DNA from: Rhyzopertha dominica
Taxonomy: Eukaryota > Arthropoda > Insecta > Coleoptera > Bostrichidae
NCBI GenBank assembly: GCA_025024175.1
Contig: QCXZ01000137.1
Coordinates: 5,828,001-5,892,000 of the forward strand
Direction of reading: 5' to 3'
Length of the DNA: 64,000 bases
The number at the start of each line of letters is the position of its first letter. The first letter of the stretch is position 1. The notes below the pieces were generated by a model, which was given only the letters and a program-made list of their open reading frames with translations, was not told the origin of the DNA and searched no databases. A program made the position numbers and the translations under genes. This document shows, piece by piece, positions 11,581 through 23,195 of the stretch.

Positions 11581-11887
11581 TAACTATACAAATATTATAC
11601 ATTGTGCAATAGGTATTTTTTAGAAATGTATATTTTAGTAGTTAGGAAATAAGGCACCATTTATTTACTAAATAAAAAATATTAATAATTCTAAAAACAC
11701 ACATTAAAACAAAACATTTTCTGACTTAGGTAGGTAACTTAAAAAATTGTAACTTGAAATCATCAAGTGACGTGAAAAATATCCTAAGAAAATTAAACTA
11801 AATTAACAACAAATTATTCAAACAAAAAACACAAGAAAAAATTGATTTAAAAAATTACTAAAGTTTATCCTTTATGGAACACGTATA

Positions 11888-12151
11888 CTACGAATTAAGG
11901 CATAATAATAACATGGCAGATTCATTGTTAAACCTGTTCCTGTACTTCCTGATGGTCAGACCACGTTTTGAAAACGAACGCTCTGATGGCACACTTATAG
12001 CCTGAATGCTGAGAATATCTCGAGCCATTTTTGCAATATGGGGAGAATGCCTATACATAGATGATAGATGTAGGTTAACGCGAGACCAGAATCGAAGAAG
12101 TCTCGTCTTGTCTCGATCCCTATCTCGTCTAGCCTCGTCTCGCGGCAACAC
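11888..12151 (-). pseudogene. hAT transposase C-terminal dimerisation domain, fragment
   Basis: An 87-codon frame on the minus strand ends with the hAT dimerisation signature: HIAKMARDILSI, then SVPSERSFSKRG, then IRKYRNRF and a final MLLLCLNS. In intact transposases this region mediates multimerisation at the C-terminus of an RNase-H-like DDE enzyme of 500-700 residues. Here it is only the last part; the catalytic core and zinc-finger region are absent from the element. The N-terminal arginine/aspartate run of this frame comes from reading through the subterminal CTCGTCTCG repeats and is not protein homology. A relic of a once autonomous copy. Confidence 0.8.
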
Positions 12152-12394
12152 TAGGAACGACTGGTGCTGGAGTTAATAATTCAACATGGCGTGTAAAAAT
12201 AATACTATATAATAAATAAATAGTATAAGCTTTGTTATTTATTATTTAATTTTGTGTTTATTACTTTCAATTTCAATATAACGGTTGAAATATTTCAAGT
12301 ACGGTTCTGTGATGCAACCGCCTGGAAATAGACCATCAAGATGTATTCGCAGAATATTTTGGGTCCCACAATATCTAGGCTCTGCATTAGAAAA

Positions 12395-12830
12395 CGATAA
12401 AAACATGTTCCTTTAAAAATGGGGGATAGGAGTTATTATAGGAGTTTTGCCATTTTTTTAAAATTAATTGAGGTTTAAAACATGAAACGTTATTCATCCA
12501 GTCTTTGATTAGAAAAGAAGAATACACATTCCAGCGTTTCTTAAAATTCGCCTCTCCGGGCGTGAAATATGGATAATTAACTAACATGTATTACGTATTT
12601 AGGCTGTTGTTTAGAAATTATTACACACCTCTTTAACTTTAACGAGATTCCATCCCTCAAGCTGTGAAAAGGTAAATGAATTTCATATGTTATTTTAGTT
12701 ATTGTCAAAGCAATAGCAATAAGTAAACGTGAAGTTTTATGTACAGGTCTTTGATGAGACGGTATGTATTCCAGTAACAAAGTTTCAGTGTTTTTCGAAA
12801 TACCTCCCTTAAGGAGTGAAAAGAGTATGA
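12395..12830 (+). repeat. Diverged tandem repeat units, continuation
   Basis: Further units of the repeat seen at 10100-10345, recognised by TTTGATTAGA or TTTGATGAGA, ATTCCAG and a CCTTAAGG-like core followed by GTGAAAA (near 12550, 12650 and 12806). Spacing is uneven (about 100-155 bp), consistent with old, eroded satellite-like units. Confidence 0.45.
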
Positions 12831-15544
12831 GTATTGACTTTTCATTGTTTTTGAAGTAACATTAAAACATTTAAGCTTTAAGTTAATAAACAAAACATTT
12901 AAAATTTTCCTTCTTAGATAAACATCTCAATATATTTCTATTAAAACGTACGTAAAACCGCATTGCTTGTTGTATTTGATTTGTATTAGAATCATGTCTT
13001 GGGTGTATTATTTCTGCGCTTAAAAATAACACTCAATTATAGACGAGTTTCAATGAAATAGGATACATCCGTTAGATATCAAATCAACCAGGACACACGA
13101 GAGCGTTATAACAGCTACTTTGTAACACAAACTCATATTTTCATCAAAACAAGGGTAAGTATTTTACGTGTTTCTCTCCTAAAATCAGAACAAGCTCAAC
13201 GCAATACCTGGATTGAACAGTTATACAATCTGAACAGCCACATCATCATCATCTAAAGGAATATCATCCTAAAACACAAGTGCAATACCTGAAGCTTAAT
13301 ATCATTAAATAGATGAAGACGATCTTTTAACATTTCATAGGTCGGGTGTTTATTTGATGCAAATATTTATATGTATAAATATGTTTAGACTTTCTTTAAA
13401 CAAGTAAGTATTAAAAAAGGTTGAAGTATTGAAGAAAATACTCTATGGAATAGAAAATTATTGTAGCTTTATTAAAGTTCTACTTCTATTCAATTATCAG
13501 AAAAACTAGTGTTACAGGACTTAATAGATAAATTGTACGGTTAATGCTGGTTATAATTGTAACAAAAAAACTTACTTCACCTACATTTGATGTTAAGATA
13601 TTGTTTTATTTATTCGTGCATCTTAAGTGTTTCTTGACCACACTTTAACACCTGTTATAGAGAAAATTGCTATTGGAATACTCACTTGAACATTTAAAAG
13701 TAAAATGGATTTATTTACGAAAGGTATAACATAGACGTGTTCTCACCTACTAGAATAACTTTCGTGTACATAAAAAAATTCAAGACTACATTATCATGAC
13801 ACCACTGAAGGTAGTATTTCACCCAAGCGTTCCGCTCAAAATCCCTTAAGAGTTACGTTCCGAAGTTAAAGTTTTCGCTTTTATTATCTACTCACGTTTT
13901 TATTAACCGAGGAATAAAACCTCCTATCGCACGGTTGCCCTAGTTGCCCAGGTCTTATTGCTCTGTAAATGTCGAGCTCTGCACACGAAGTATTCGACGA
14001 TTTAGAGTGAGGTGTGCGATATTGGCAATAAATCTCCAGTTCAAAATCGGCATTGTGTTTTCAATTAAAATCTCACTGAAGGTGGTAAATATACTTCACG
14101 GAACAAAACGGAGGACAGAGATGAGATAACGATGACCTTTGGTATTAATACAGGGTTACTCTAAAATTAAAGGACAATCGATTTAGTTATTAATAAACCT
14201 TGGGGATGATCTTTAGAGCATTGACCTCTGCAGGGATTTTGGGTAATTTATTGATGAAAGTATAATGTTCTTGTTAGAAGAGAGGTGTAGCTCGTTATTG
14301 ACCAACTTAAGGATTTTGTTAAGACAGTGTGCTGGCCTATTGCTTAACGACTCACATTATTTTTTCACGCCCTCGACATCTTGGGAGTTTGTCAATGATT
14401 TGATGACTAGCGCTAGTATTAAGTTTTGTCACTTTAAATAAAATATTTCTTGAAAAAAAACATACTATTTAGCAAGGAACTTGAAACATGCGAGGAGAAC
14501 TTGAAATATTTAAAATTAACTATATAGCAAATTTTGGACGAAATAACTAACAAAATCTGTTGTGAAGTTCAAGATTTAAATCATAAACAACATATTACAC
14601 AATAAAAATTACGGGATAATCAATTTCACAAACCAAATCAGGAAAATATTACTAAAATTGATTGTTTCAAAAAGGTGTTACATATTCATTAGATCCCTCA
14701 AACAAATTATAATTACTTTCCAAAATAAAACAGAAACTACTTTATCCCTGTCGACTGTAGAAAAAATGGAACTAATACATAATCATTGGAGTTTGAAAAA
14801 CTAAAGCTATTTTAAGTTTAATAATTCATTTTGTAACCAAATCAAGAAATGACAACGGGATCGTCTAATTTTGAGAGAAATTTTTATGTTTCGTTTGGAA
14901 GAAAACTATTTGTATCCATAAACCATAATATCAATATAATTTTATTTTGCGCAAGTTATGGAGATGACATTTTTTGTATTTGGACAGGTAAGTAGATGTG
15001 TTTTTAAGTTATCTAAACAACAAAAAATAAAATTTAATTCACAATATAAAGAGAAATTAATAAGTCACTTAGCTTTCTAGATCTGACAATATTTATTATG
15101 TTATTTATTATTTCTACTTGGTGTGTATCTCCCCCATTTTCTTCGCAGTTTCCATTGTTTTTTTTAGTATTATGTTTTCTCCCTTTGTTGCTTCTTCTGT
15201 CTTTAGGCTTTTTTCCTTGTTTCCTGCTATGAGATTGCCACCTTTATCTTCGCAAAGAACCGGAGTCCTCCTAAACCCGGTTTTATCTTACACGAATTCT
15301 TGATAGAAATTTCTCTCTAACTTATTTCTAATCTTTGGGATCAATCATTGTTAAATATTCTTTTCTTACTTCTACTCATTTTTTTACCATCCTGCTCTGT
15401 CGTACGTGCCTAAGTTTATTTTCTTCTGTTGCATTTTCTTTTTCAGTTTTCTTTTGATTTTGGCCGCTTTCTNGAATTTTTCATCATACCAACTGCCCTT
15501 CTTTCTACACCCGTTCTTAGTTATCAATANCTCGTCTCTATTCT
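12831..15544. other. AT-rich stretch without recognised feature
   Basis: No domain-bearing frame, repeat pair or RNA gene recognised. 13930-14130 is slightly more GC-rich with a 61-codon frame that resembles nothing known. Confidence 0.4.
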
Positions 15545-16850
15545 GACCTGAAACAAAAAATATAGGGATGCAATAGAAATTTACGAGAGCAAGTTACTGA
15601 GAAGAATATATGGAGGGTTAAAAGAGGATGGAGAATGGAGAAGAAGCACAAATAAAGAAGTATTCGATTTGCTCTCGGAACTAAGGCTAGAAACATCCAA
15701 AGGATGTGTAGCGGTCTTATTTTGCGCCCCATTATTTCTAACCTATCTTTGCATATTTTTTTTTAAATCAAGTCGTGGAGTAATGTTGTTGTGAAAAATA
15801 AAGGTTGTCAAAAAAGGAAGAAACTATTTTTCTTAATTCTTGAACTTGCGAGTTCAACTGTAGAACTGTACAAGTCGTATTTCACCACGGGAAGGCCCAG
15901 TTATATTGAGTATTCAAGCCTTTCAAATATTGTTGGGGATCTTTTGAGTGCTTCCATATCAGAAATCCCATATTTTGTGGATCAGTCGGTAGTAGGTACT
16001 CCAAGTTTCGCGCAAAAGACCACACAACTTTTTCCTTTTCTTCTTTTTTTGTCCCCCTTCCGATCCTGTGGTGGTTAGCCTTGAGGCCATACGTAGATAA
16101 TTACTTGTTCCGTGTTCCCGTTTGGAGTACGTAGCTGCTTCACGCTCTTGGACTAATAATCAACGAGGAGTGGAACAGATAAGCGTAGAATGACGTTTTT
16201 TAATTCAGAATTAATGTACTTAGCGCAAATTGTACCTGACAAAAACATATTTCATTATAGTGTTAGTACTCTAATAACAATTTAAGTAACAAATTTTGTA
16301 AGTGAATTCGAATTCACGGAATTATTCCTTATTGAGGTATTTGCACAAATTCTTTTCTCATTCACGATTTGTATGTTATCATTTGTTCTTGCTTTTTTGC
16401 AATTTATCTTGTCAATATACGGAATTAATTATTAATCCTAGAAATTGGTTTAAATTAGTTGCTGACTAGCACTAGCTATTTTTTGGTAATTAAGAGCAAT
16501 TCTATATTTACGTGGCGCCCTTTCATTATTTTGAATAACTCTTTTTTTGACCTCTCATTGCTCCACTGGTTTGGCCAGCGCACTCTTACTGAGTCGGTTT
16601 TATTTAAAAAAAAAACACGAACATCGTCACAAAATTTTACATATAACTATTTTCCTTTTTCTTCCTCGATTTTTACGGTTAGGTACAGTTGGGACATCGG
16701 TAGAAAGTACCAGAGAAAAGGGGATGAGTAAAATGATCATAGGAAGACAAAACAATGGATGGTTAGACCAGGTAGAAGCAGATCTTCAGACAGTTGGAGT
16801 AGTGGAAGAATAGCAGGGAAGAATGGAAAGGAATGGTGTCCAAAGTTCCT
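15545..16850 (+). mobile_element. LINE 3' coding remnant, interrupted
   Basis: At 15566-15700 the plus strand reads YESKLLRRIYGGLKEDGEWR, followed by TNKEVFDLL, the C-terminal region of many LINE ORF2 proteins. The next expected part (GHVER, basic, then RWLDQVEADLQ and a W/E-rich end) appears only at about 16680-16850 as GRQNNGWLDQVEADLQTVGV plus a frameshift. About 950 bp of unrelated AT-rich sequence separates the halves, so something inserted or the copy is rearranged. Frameshifts and stops show it is dead. Confidence 0.65.
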
Positions 16851-18230
16851 TATCATTATCGTAGTTGACCTTATCCCTTATATACGGTCTCCCTATGATT
16901 TGTCTCGTTTATGGTTCCAATTAAGCAGGCCAGGTTTCCGCCTTACATTTTGTGTGATCAAGCAATTCGGAACTCATCATAAATTAAGCGTTCTGACCAC
17001 CTGCCCACCGAAGGCACTAAATTCGTTGGTAAGTTTATCCCGTTTCGAGTTTTAAACTTGTATATTTGGGTTATTAATCAGTTACAACCCGCACAAAAAT
17101 TCGTTGAAAGTGGATTTATCGCTATTGTGATTCCGGCCGCAATCGCCGCACTGATATATTGATTGGAATAAATCATTTACAGGCAGCTTTGACGGGCCCC
17201 GTAAATATTCCTCCTCGCCTTTAAATATTATATGACATTAGGTTTTTTAATATGGCTTAATGGAAGGTCTATACGAGCGTTCATTAAACGCCAAATTGGT
17301 GTTTCGCCGAGTCCCGCGACTGTTTCAATAACTACTAAACGAACAATAAACCCCCAGCTTTATTTGATCCGAGTCCCACACGTGAGTTTTGCCAGCGTTC
17401 CTTCCCGGAGTCGTGTTTACGACTTTTATATTGCCGTGTTCCGTTCCCCGTCGGAAATGGTCACGCCGGTAAACATTTTTGAAACATTTGACGAGCCTCT
17501 CCGGAGTGCGCGGCGAGCGCCTGGTAATCGTGTTAAACTGTTGTTTGATGCGATTAAATTACAGATGCCGGCAGTGTAGTCGTTCGCTCGAAGCCCTTCG
17601 AGGAACTAATTAAACCGTTTAACCCGTTTCGATGTTCTGCGGTTAATGAAATGCTTCCTGATGTGGGCAGTAATGGCTACGAGCTCAGAGAGACAACGGC
17701 GGCACTTACATGGTGTTCGGGGATGAGGAAGGATAACTAGGACGTAATTAGGCACCTGACCCTGGTGGATCTCGAAGTGTGAATCAAGTTTTATCTACCA
17801 GCAATTGCATCAGGGCTGATGACAAGGGCGACGCCAGCTCACAAGTTAGAGAGGGGCAGGGGAAAACTACTTTTACAATTAATAACAAGATAATGCCTAA
17901 ATTTTCGATAATTTTATGCGGCCAAACGATACTTCGATACGGGGGTTGTGTGATTTATAAGGTGACAAACTGTCCGGATTTAGCCCGGACAGGTTCGTAT
18001 TTTTGTTTGCGAGTCCGTATTTAATATGGCATCCGGATTTGTCCGGATTTTCAAAATTTTGTTTGGATTTGTCCGGTTTTTTTAGGGTTTGGCTAAAAAT
18101 TGTGCAAAATTTGTGAACAACATGGTATTTTACTTTTTCATTGTTGTCAGTCTTCTACGATGGCTATGAAGGACCAAGCAAAAATAAAAATAAAACACAA
18201 TTTATATTTTATACATGGAAGTGAAAAGTT
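16851..18230. other. Includes a GC-richer non-coding block at 17100-17720
   Basis: 17100-17720 has clearly more balanced base composition than the surroundings and no credible coding frame; its 115-codon frame at 17232-17579 lacks any domain. A conserved regulatory block is one possibility, but only from composition. 17970-18080 has several short TCCGGATTT repeats. Confidence 0.3.
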
Positions 18231-18231
18231 G

Positions 18232-18522
18232 TTAACTGGCAATTGCCAGATAGTAACTGGCAATTGTCAGATAATAACTGGCAATTGTCAGATAATAACT
18301 GGCAATTGCCAGATAGTAACTGACAATTGTCAGATAATAACTGACAATTCCAGATAGTAATTGGCAATTGCCAGATAGTAACTGGCAATTGTCAGATAGT
18401 AACTGGCAATTGTCAGATAGTAACTGGCAATTGTCAGATAATAACTGGCAATTGTCAGATAATAACTGGCAATGCCAGATAGTAACTGGCAATTGCCATA
18501 TCCTAACTGGCAATTGCCAGTT
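18232..18522. repeat. 21-bp palindromic minisatellite, about 14 units
   Basis: About 14 head-to-tail units of TAACTGGCAATTGTCAGATAA and close variants (with G or A at several sites, GCCAG or GTCAG, ATAA or ATAG). Each unit contains a self-complementary CTGGCAATTGCCAG or a one-mismatch form of it. Two units are one base shorter. The array is open in several frames on both strands, which is a by-product of the 21-bp period (divisible by three). Confidence 0.9.
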
Positions 18523-19471
18523 AAAAATAATTTTATAGTTTCATCTGTCACATTAATGTCAGCCACAGACATCTCATCTATTATATAGATGGCTAATTGT
18601 TAGAGCATGCGCGAGAAAATATTATAACGACCCCTAAGTCGTCATATTGCTCTTTCGTAGGGCAGCGAGTCTGCGCAGTAACTCCCCGGTTTGACAAAGT
18701 GATTGGCGATTGGTGAGATGTGCGGCAGGTCCAGTTGTTTGTTGTGACGTCATGGCGTTTCCGTATTATAATCTTTATTGTGCATGCGTCTGACCCTATC
18801 TGTCCGAGGATCATTTATCACAAAATCTTATTAGTATTATATTAAACTTCTAGGTATTTATTCTGTGGTGTCACGGTGTCAGCGCGCAATTGCGTAGCCG
18901 GCATAACCTAATGCCTGACCATTCCTCTTTAATCTTTACTTTATCCTATATTACAAATAGCACCATGGAGGTGTTCGGATTTTCTGGTTTGGAAAGTTGG
19001 TCGCCTTAGTGATTTAGCACTCGACAACACCTAATAAAATTTTGGAGGTTTCGGAGATTGGACGGATTTACTTAGCTATTATCTAATCTTCATCCCGTAA
19101 AGTTATGAAAAATATGTAAACTACATTTCACTTAATAATAAATCTTAAACAGGGGTTTGTATATTGAATGATATTATTTATATAAATACAATTAACAATC
19201 CCCTGCCAAAAGCTGCAGTAATTGTTATGGAATGCAAATTCTTATAATGAAGATAAAATAACGATATTTATATGACAGACGTCAAATTATACAAAACCAT
19301 CCAACAGATTAAAATACAACAAACAGGCCAAAATAATTAGTCCAAAAGTATCAATAAGTGACCGTAATGAAATGACGACAGCCGGTATAAACAATCACAA
19401 AACATCGAAAACAACAAAAAAGAGAGAAAGATGCGAGCAACGAAATGGAGGACGACAATTTTTAAATAATT

Positions 19472-19506
<35 letters not shown>

Positions 19507-20530
19507 GTCAAGAAAGAAGGCAGTAAGCCATGTTGTTCTTCCCGAAGTCAAGTTGATTATTCAATAAATTAATATTGGAAATCTTCTATTTAATAATCTC
19601 TATCGTTTCTAGCGATTCCAAAAAGCCAAAATTATTATAACTAGTATTACGTAACATTTGGGAAAAATGCTACTGTCAAATAAGTGACCTGATTCCTTCA
19701 TACACCATATCAGACAGACAAGCTTATAAGAGGCATCATTTTCATGCACAAAATGAGGATGCCGATATCGCATTGCTTGACGTCGAACAATGTTCGTCAA
19801 CTCAAGGAAACTTCGCAGCTTCGCGTTTTAGAGGTGACGTGATCTCATGCGGAATATTTGAGCTGTGTGAGGATGCAGCCGTGTTCGTGGTGGTTGCTTT
19901 TATCAATCAATTAACACCGTAGCTGCAAACATGGTTTTGATGCATTGACGGCTAATAAATCAGAATCGAGTATCAATTGATGACACTTCATAGTTCGCGA
20001 ATGGATCTGTTTATTAATCTGGTAATATGGCTGATTCACACTGCGTCGAATTGGAAAACTAAATTGTCAAGTTTGGAGAGCAAAATCTTTAGTGGGATTT
20101 GTGTTCTTGGCGCTTTCGCACTGTAGCTCACAGGGGTTGGCTTAAAATAACTACAAAATTGAAAGGGAAACCTGTTAGGTGATTATATACAAATCCGAGA
20201 TAAAACGACTTAACAACTCTGAAGGGGTAGCCTCATTCCATTCAGAAATATTTCGCGTAGTTGGAAGATAACGGAGATATGTCCCACGACCAAATGAATG
20301 TAATTAAGTTTAGAGAACACAAGTATTAGTTATCTTAGATTTTTATTTTTCTTATTTATTAAGTATACTCTCAGTCAGCTTTAACTAAATGTATTTACTG
20401 AGGACATATCTTTAAGTATTACGTTTCGATCATCTTTAGACAAATGTAGTGTCAAACTGCAAATGCGCATTCCACTAGTTTTACCTACCGTCTTTAATTC
20501 CCTATAGCCTAATATAACTTCATTAACCTG
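18523..20530. other. No recognised gene; ATA/TAA microsatellite at 19473-19506
   Basis: Apart from an (ATA)n run of about 34 bp at 19473-19506, no domain, repeat pair or RNA gene was recognised. 18600-18800 is moderately GC-rich. Confidence 0.4.
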
Positions 20531-20534
20531 ATTG

Positions 20535-21365
20535 TATAGTTCTCACAATATACCCTGCACTTTTATAAACGCGTCTTTGAATCTTTTTCCAAATAACGAT
20601 AATCCTGTTGGGTCGGCTACACCTAGTGATTTGTCGCCACCTTTGGATATCTTTCTTGGCACTATGTTTTTCTTGGCTATCACGGAGTACGATGTAATGG
20701 TGCCATTTCCAAATTAAAGCGTGACAGTTCTATTAGTATGGACAATATTCCTTCTAATATCGAGCTGCATGGTTTGTGCTACCTCTAACATATATTTTTA
20801 CTTACTCTATTACAATAAGTCTATTTCCGGATGCATCAAAAACTGCTAGGGATTATTCTTTGCACAACAAAAAGGAGACCAGGAGAACCAGTCCTAATAA
20901 TTAAAGGCCTATATAGCTTCTTTCTACACTATCAAAATTATTTATCATATCAGCTAATAAACTTATTTACTCGGAATCAATACGGTTTTAAAAGAAACAA
21001 ATTAATATAAACTGCACTACAACCTTTTGTATAATTTGTACCGTAGCTTATATTATAAACAAAAATGTATCGGCCTTTTTTTATATTTAACTAAGGCGCA
21101 TGTATAATTACCTACCTGACAGAATCAAAAATCTCCGTAGTGCCCGTATAATTAAGATGAAAGTATTAAAAATACTACGTGCACATGCGTTCTATTTGGT
21201 CGACGAAATGTTGAACACTATGATAACATAATGTGAATGTTTCTTTTTATATACTGTTTGATATGTGTTATATATATGTATCATACATCAACTACTTGGA
21301 GATCCCTTGATTGCATGTTACTTCTGACGTAAATTTTTGTATTATTGAATAAACTCTCTATGCTT
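20535..21365 (+). mobile_element. LINE remnant (linker, RT start and 3' end)
   Basis: Broken plus-strand frames match the region before and into a Jockey/CR1-like reverse transcriptase: TEYDVM, KLKRDSSISMDNIPSNI, LFPDASKTAR, NNxRPIxLLSTLSKLF, then an NQYGFKRNK-like piece. Most of the RT is deleted. At 21170-21220 a C-terminal RAHAFYLVDEMLN follows, then an AT-rich 3' region with AATAAA near 21347. Multiple stops and frameshifts. Confidence 0.6.
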
Positions 21366-21662
21366 GTTCTCAGCTTGTGTTTTGTACCGCTTTATTTCGT
21401 ACGCACGCCAGTTTTTTAGGGATTCTATAGAATGCCTTCTATAAGTTCAGGAATGCTAGACAGATTCCTTTCCCTTTGTCTATCTTCTCTACCATTTATT
21501 TAATCGTAAACGTATGGTCCTACGTGTTTTGTCCCTTTTCTAAACCCTTTTTGTTTGCTGTTATATTATATTATAGTTTGAGCATTTGTTCAATTTATAT
21601 TGCAACATTAATTCTTAAGATTTTTATTATTCAAGAAATTTCCTGTGCATTTATTGGATGTA

Positions 21663-23193
21663 AAAAAGGCAGTTCTATTTTCAATAAATAAGGCACTCTT
21701 GTTTATTTCATGTAACTCTATCAGATTTGAGCTATTTGCATTTTAAACATTTAATGAATTTTGTTTGTAGTAATTTAAAAAAACAAATTCATTCGGGTAA
21801 CAACAGCAACAAATAGCAATCAGTAATAAAAGAAAACTTCAAAGCAAATGCTCAAAATGACCGCCTGCCACTGTAATACACTTTGTAAGGCGTATCCTTC
21901 AAGATCTTTGAATATTAAATAACATTTGTCGATTATTTTTAATAATATTAGCAGCTTCTTGAATTTTCTGTCGTAATTCTTCGATGGAATTAATTGTTTC
22001 TTTGTAAACCATGTCCTTCATTTGTGACCATATTGAGAAGTCTAGAGGGTTGAAATCTGGACTTCTAGGTGGGGCCACAAACTCACTGCCACGCCCAATC
22101 CAACGGTGAGGAAAATGTTCAATCAGGTATTGCCGTACTGGCAGAAAAAAATGTGGCGGTGCCTCGTCTTGCATAAACCACATGTTCCGCCTTATGGCTA
22201 GTGGTACATCTTCTAGTAGTGTGTTTAAATTTTGTTTAAGGAAGTTTAAATAGAGGGACCCGTTCAGATTATGAGGAAGTACAAAAGGACCAATAAAAAA
22301 AACAGATATCACACCACACCAAATATTTACCTTGAATTCATGCTGAAAATGTCGTTCCTTTAGAGCATGTGGATTTTCGGAGTCCCACAAATGATTGTTT
22401 TTCCAAACAAAAATACCTCGCTTAGTAAACGTCGTCTCATCGGTGAAAAGGAGGTTATTAAGAAAATCCTGAATTTCGGTTTGTTCACGTAGGATAAATT
22501 GAGCAAACTGTAGGCGAACTGGTAAATCTTGAGGCAACAAATTTTGGACAGGACTATAGTGATATGGATGGAGATTATGTTTCCTTAAAATTCTCCAGAT
22601 AGACGATTGGCTTATTCCTGTTGCCGCACTTAACCGACGAGTACTGAAATCTGGATTTTCCGAAATACGAACTAAAACCTCGTCTCCATCATCGACGTTC
22701 ATAATTTTTCTAGCACCATTTAAGCTTTTAGGACGAAAACACCCTGTTTCGCCTAGGCGGATGTNAATACGTATGAACTGTTTGTGATTGGGTTGTCTTT
22801 GATTTGGGTATAATTCTAAATACCTTCTGGATGCACCAAGTCCACTATAATTTGACTGAGCAAAAACACAAATCATATCACACATTACACTGTTAGAAAT
22901 TTCATTATGTCGTGGCATTTTCTTATTTTAGAATGTTTACAAGAAAAATAACACTAAGTAAATTAAAAAAAATACAATAAACACTCTTACTTAGTGACAG
23001 TAAAATTTTCAAATATTTCTTTACACGAAAAATTGATAAGTGCTGACACAAGTCTACTAGAAAAAAAGTCAAAGTAATAACGGTGGCTTAGGAGTCTTTA
23101 CACTGAATGTTTAAAATGAAAATAACTCAAAAACTGATAGAGTTACATGAAATAAACAAGAGTGCCCTTTTTATTGAAAATGGAACTGCCTTT
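21663..23193 (-). mobile_element. Mariner-like DD41D transposon, nearly complete
   Basis: About 95-bp terminal inverted repeats (21663-21760 and 23095-23193) begin AAAGGCAGTT and are roughly 85% identical by eye. TA dinucleotides at 21661-21662 and 23194-23195 fit a TA target duplication. Total length is 1.53 kb, with one transposase on the minus strand. This is one of the youngest-looking elements in the window. Confidence 0.88.
21839..22918 (-). pseudogene. DD41D mariner-like transposase with one late stop
   Basis: The frame is open for 339 codons from ATG 22918. Paired helix-turn-helix-like DNA-binding regions come first (GLGASRRYLELYPNQRQPNH; then LSAATGISQSSIWRILRKH), followed by the catalytic core: FTDETTF, then MQDEAPPHF, then RSPDFNPLDFSIW. 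Between the second and third aspartates there are 41 residues (DD41D). The TGA at 21899-21901 is premature: the same frame continues for 19 codons (RIRLTKCITVAGGHFEHLL) to TGA 21839-21841, the family's usual C-terminus. Only this stop and one N base separate it from an intact gene. The enzyme would cut and paste its own element at TA sites. Confidence 0.85.
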
Positions 23194-23195
23194 TA

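Larger units (their letters stand above)
10616..12154 (-). mobile_element. hAT transposon remnant with terminal inverted repeats
   Basis: The ends are inverted repeats: CTAGTGTTTCCGCGAGACGA at 10616, and at 12154 its reverse complement with one mismatch over about 20 bp. Both subterminal regions are rich in CTCGTCTCG-type repeats, a usual hAT feature. The minus strand encodes a hAT C-terminal dimerisation domain next to the right end. Flanking 8-bp duplications are not recognisable, so the target site has decayed. The rest of the transposase is missing and a long-inverted-repeat element occupies 10815-11580. Confidence 0.75.

Noticed and set aside
17232..17579. 115-codon ORF in the GC-richer block
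   Set aside because: The frame length is expected for this composition and the peptide shows no family pattern.
18232..18522. CRISPR-like array
   Set aside because: Units are contiguous with no unique spacers, in a eukaryotic context; it is a tandem minisatellite.
18232..18522. NFI-type TGGC...GCCA binding sites
   Set aside because: The half-sites are four bases apart here, while NFI needs five; no support beyond the palindrome.
18100..18572. Repetitive peptide ORFs (GNCQII and LSDNCQL repeats)
   Set aside because: They arise from the 21-bp minisatellite, whose period is divisible by three; open in several frames on both strands.
19473..19506. LINE tail from the (ATA)n run
   Set aside because: No LINE coding or AATAAA-type 3' UTR next to it, unlike the run at 45277-45301.
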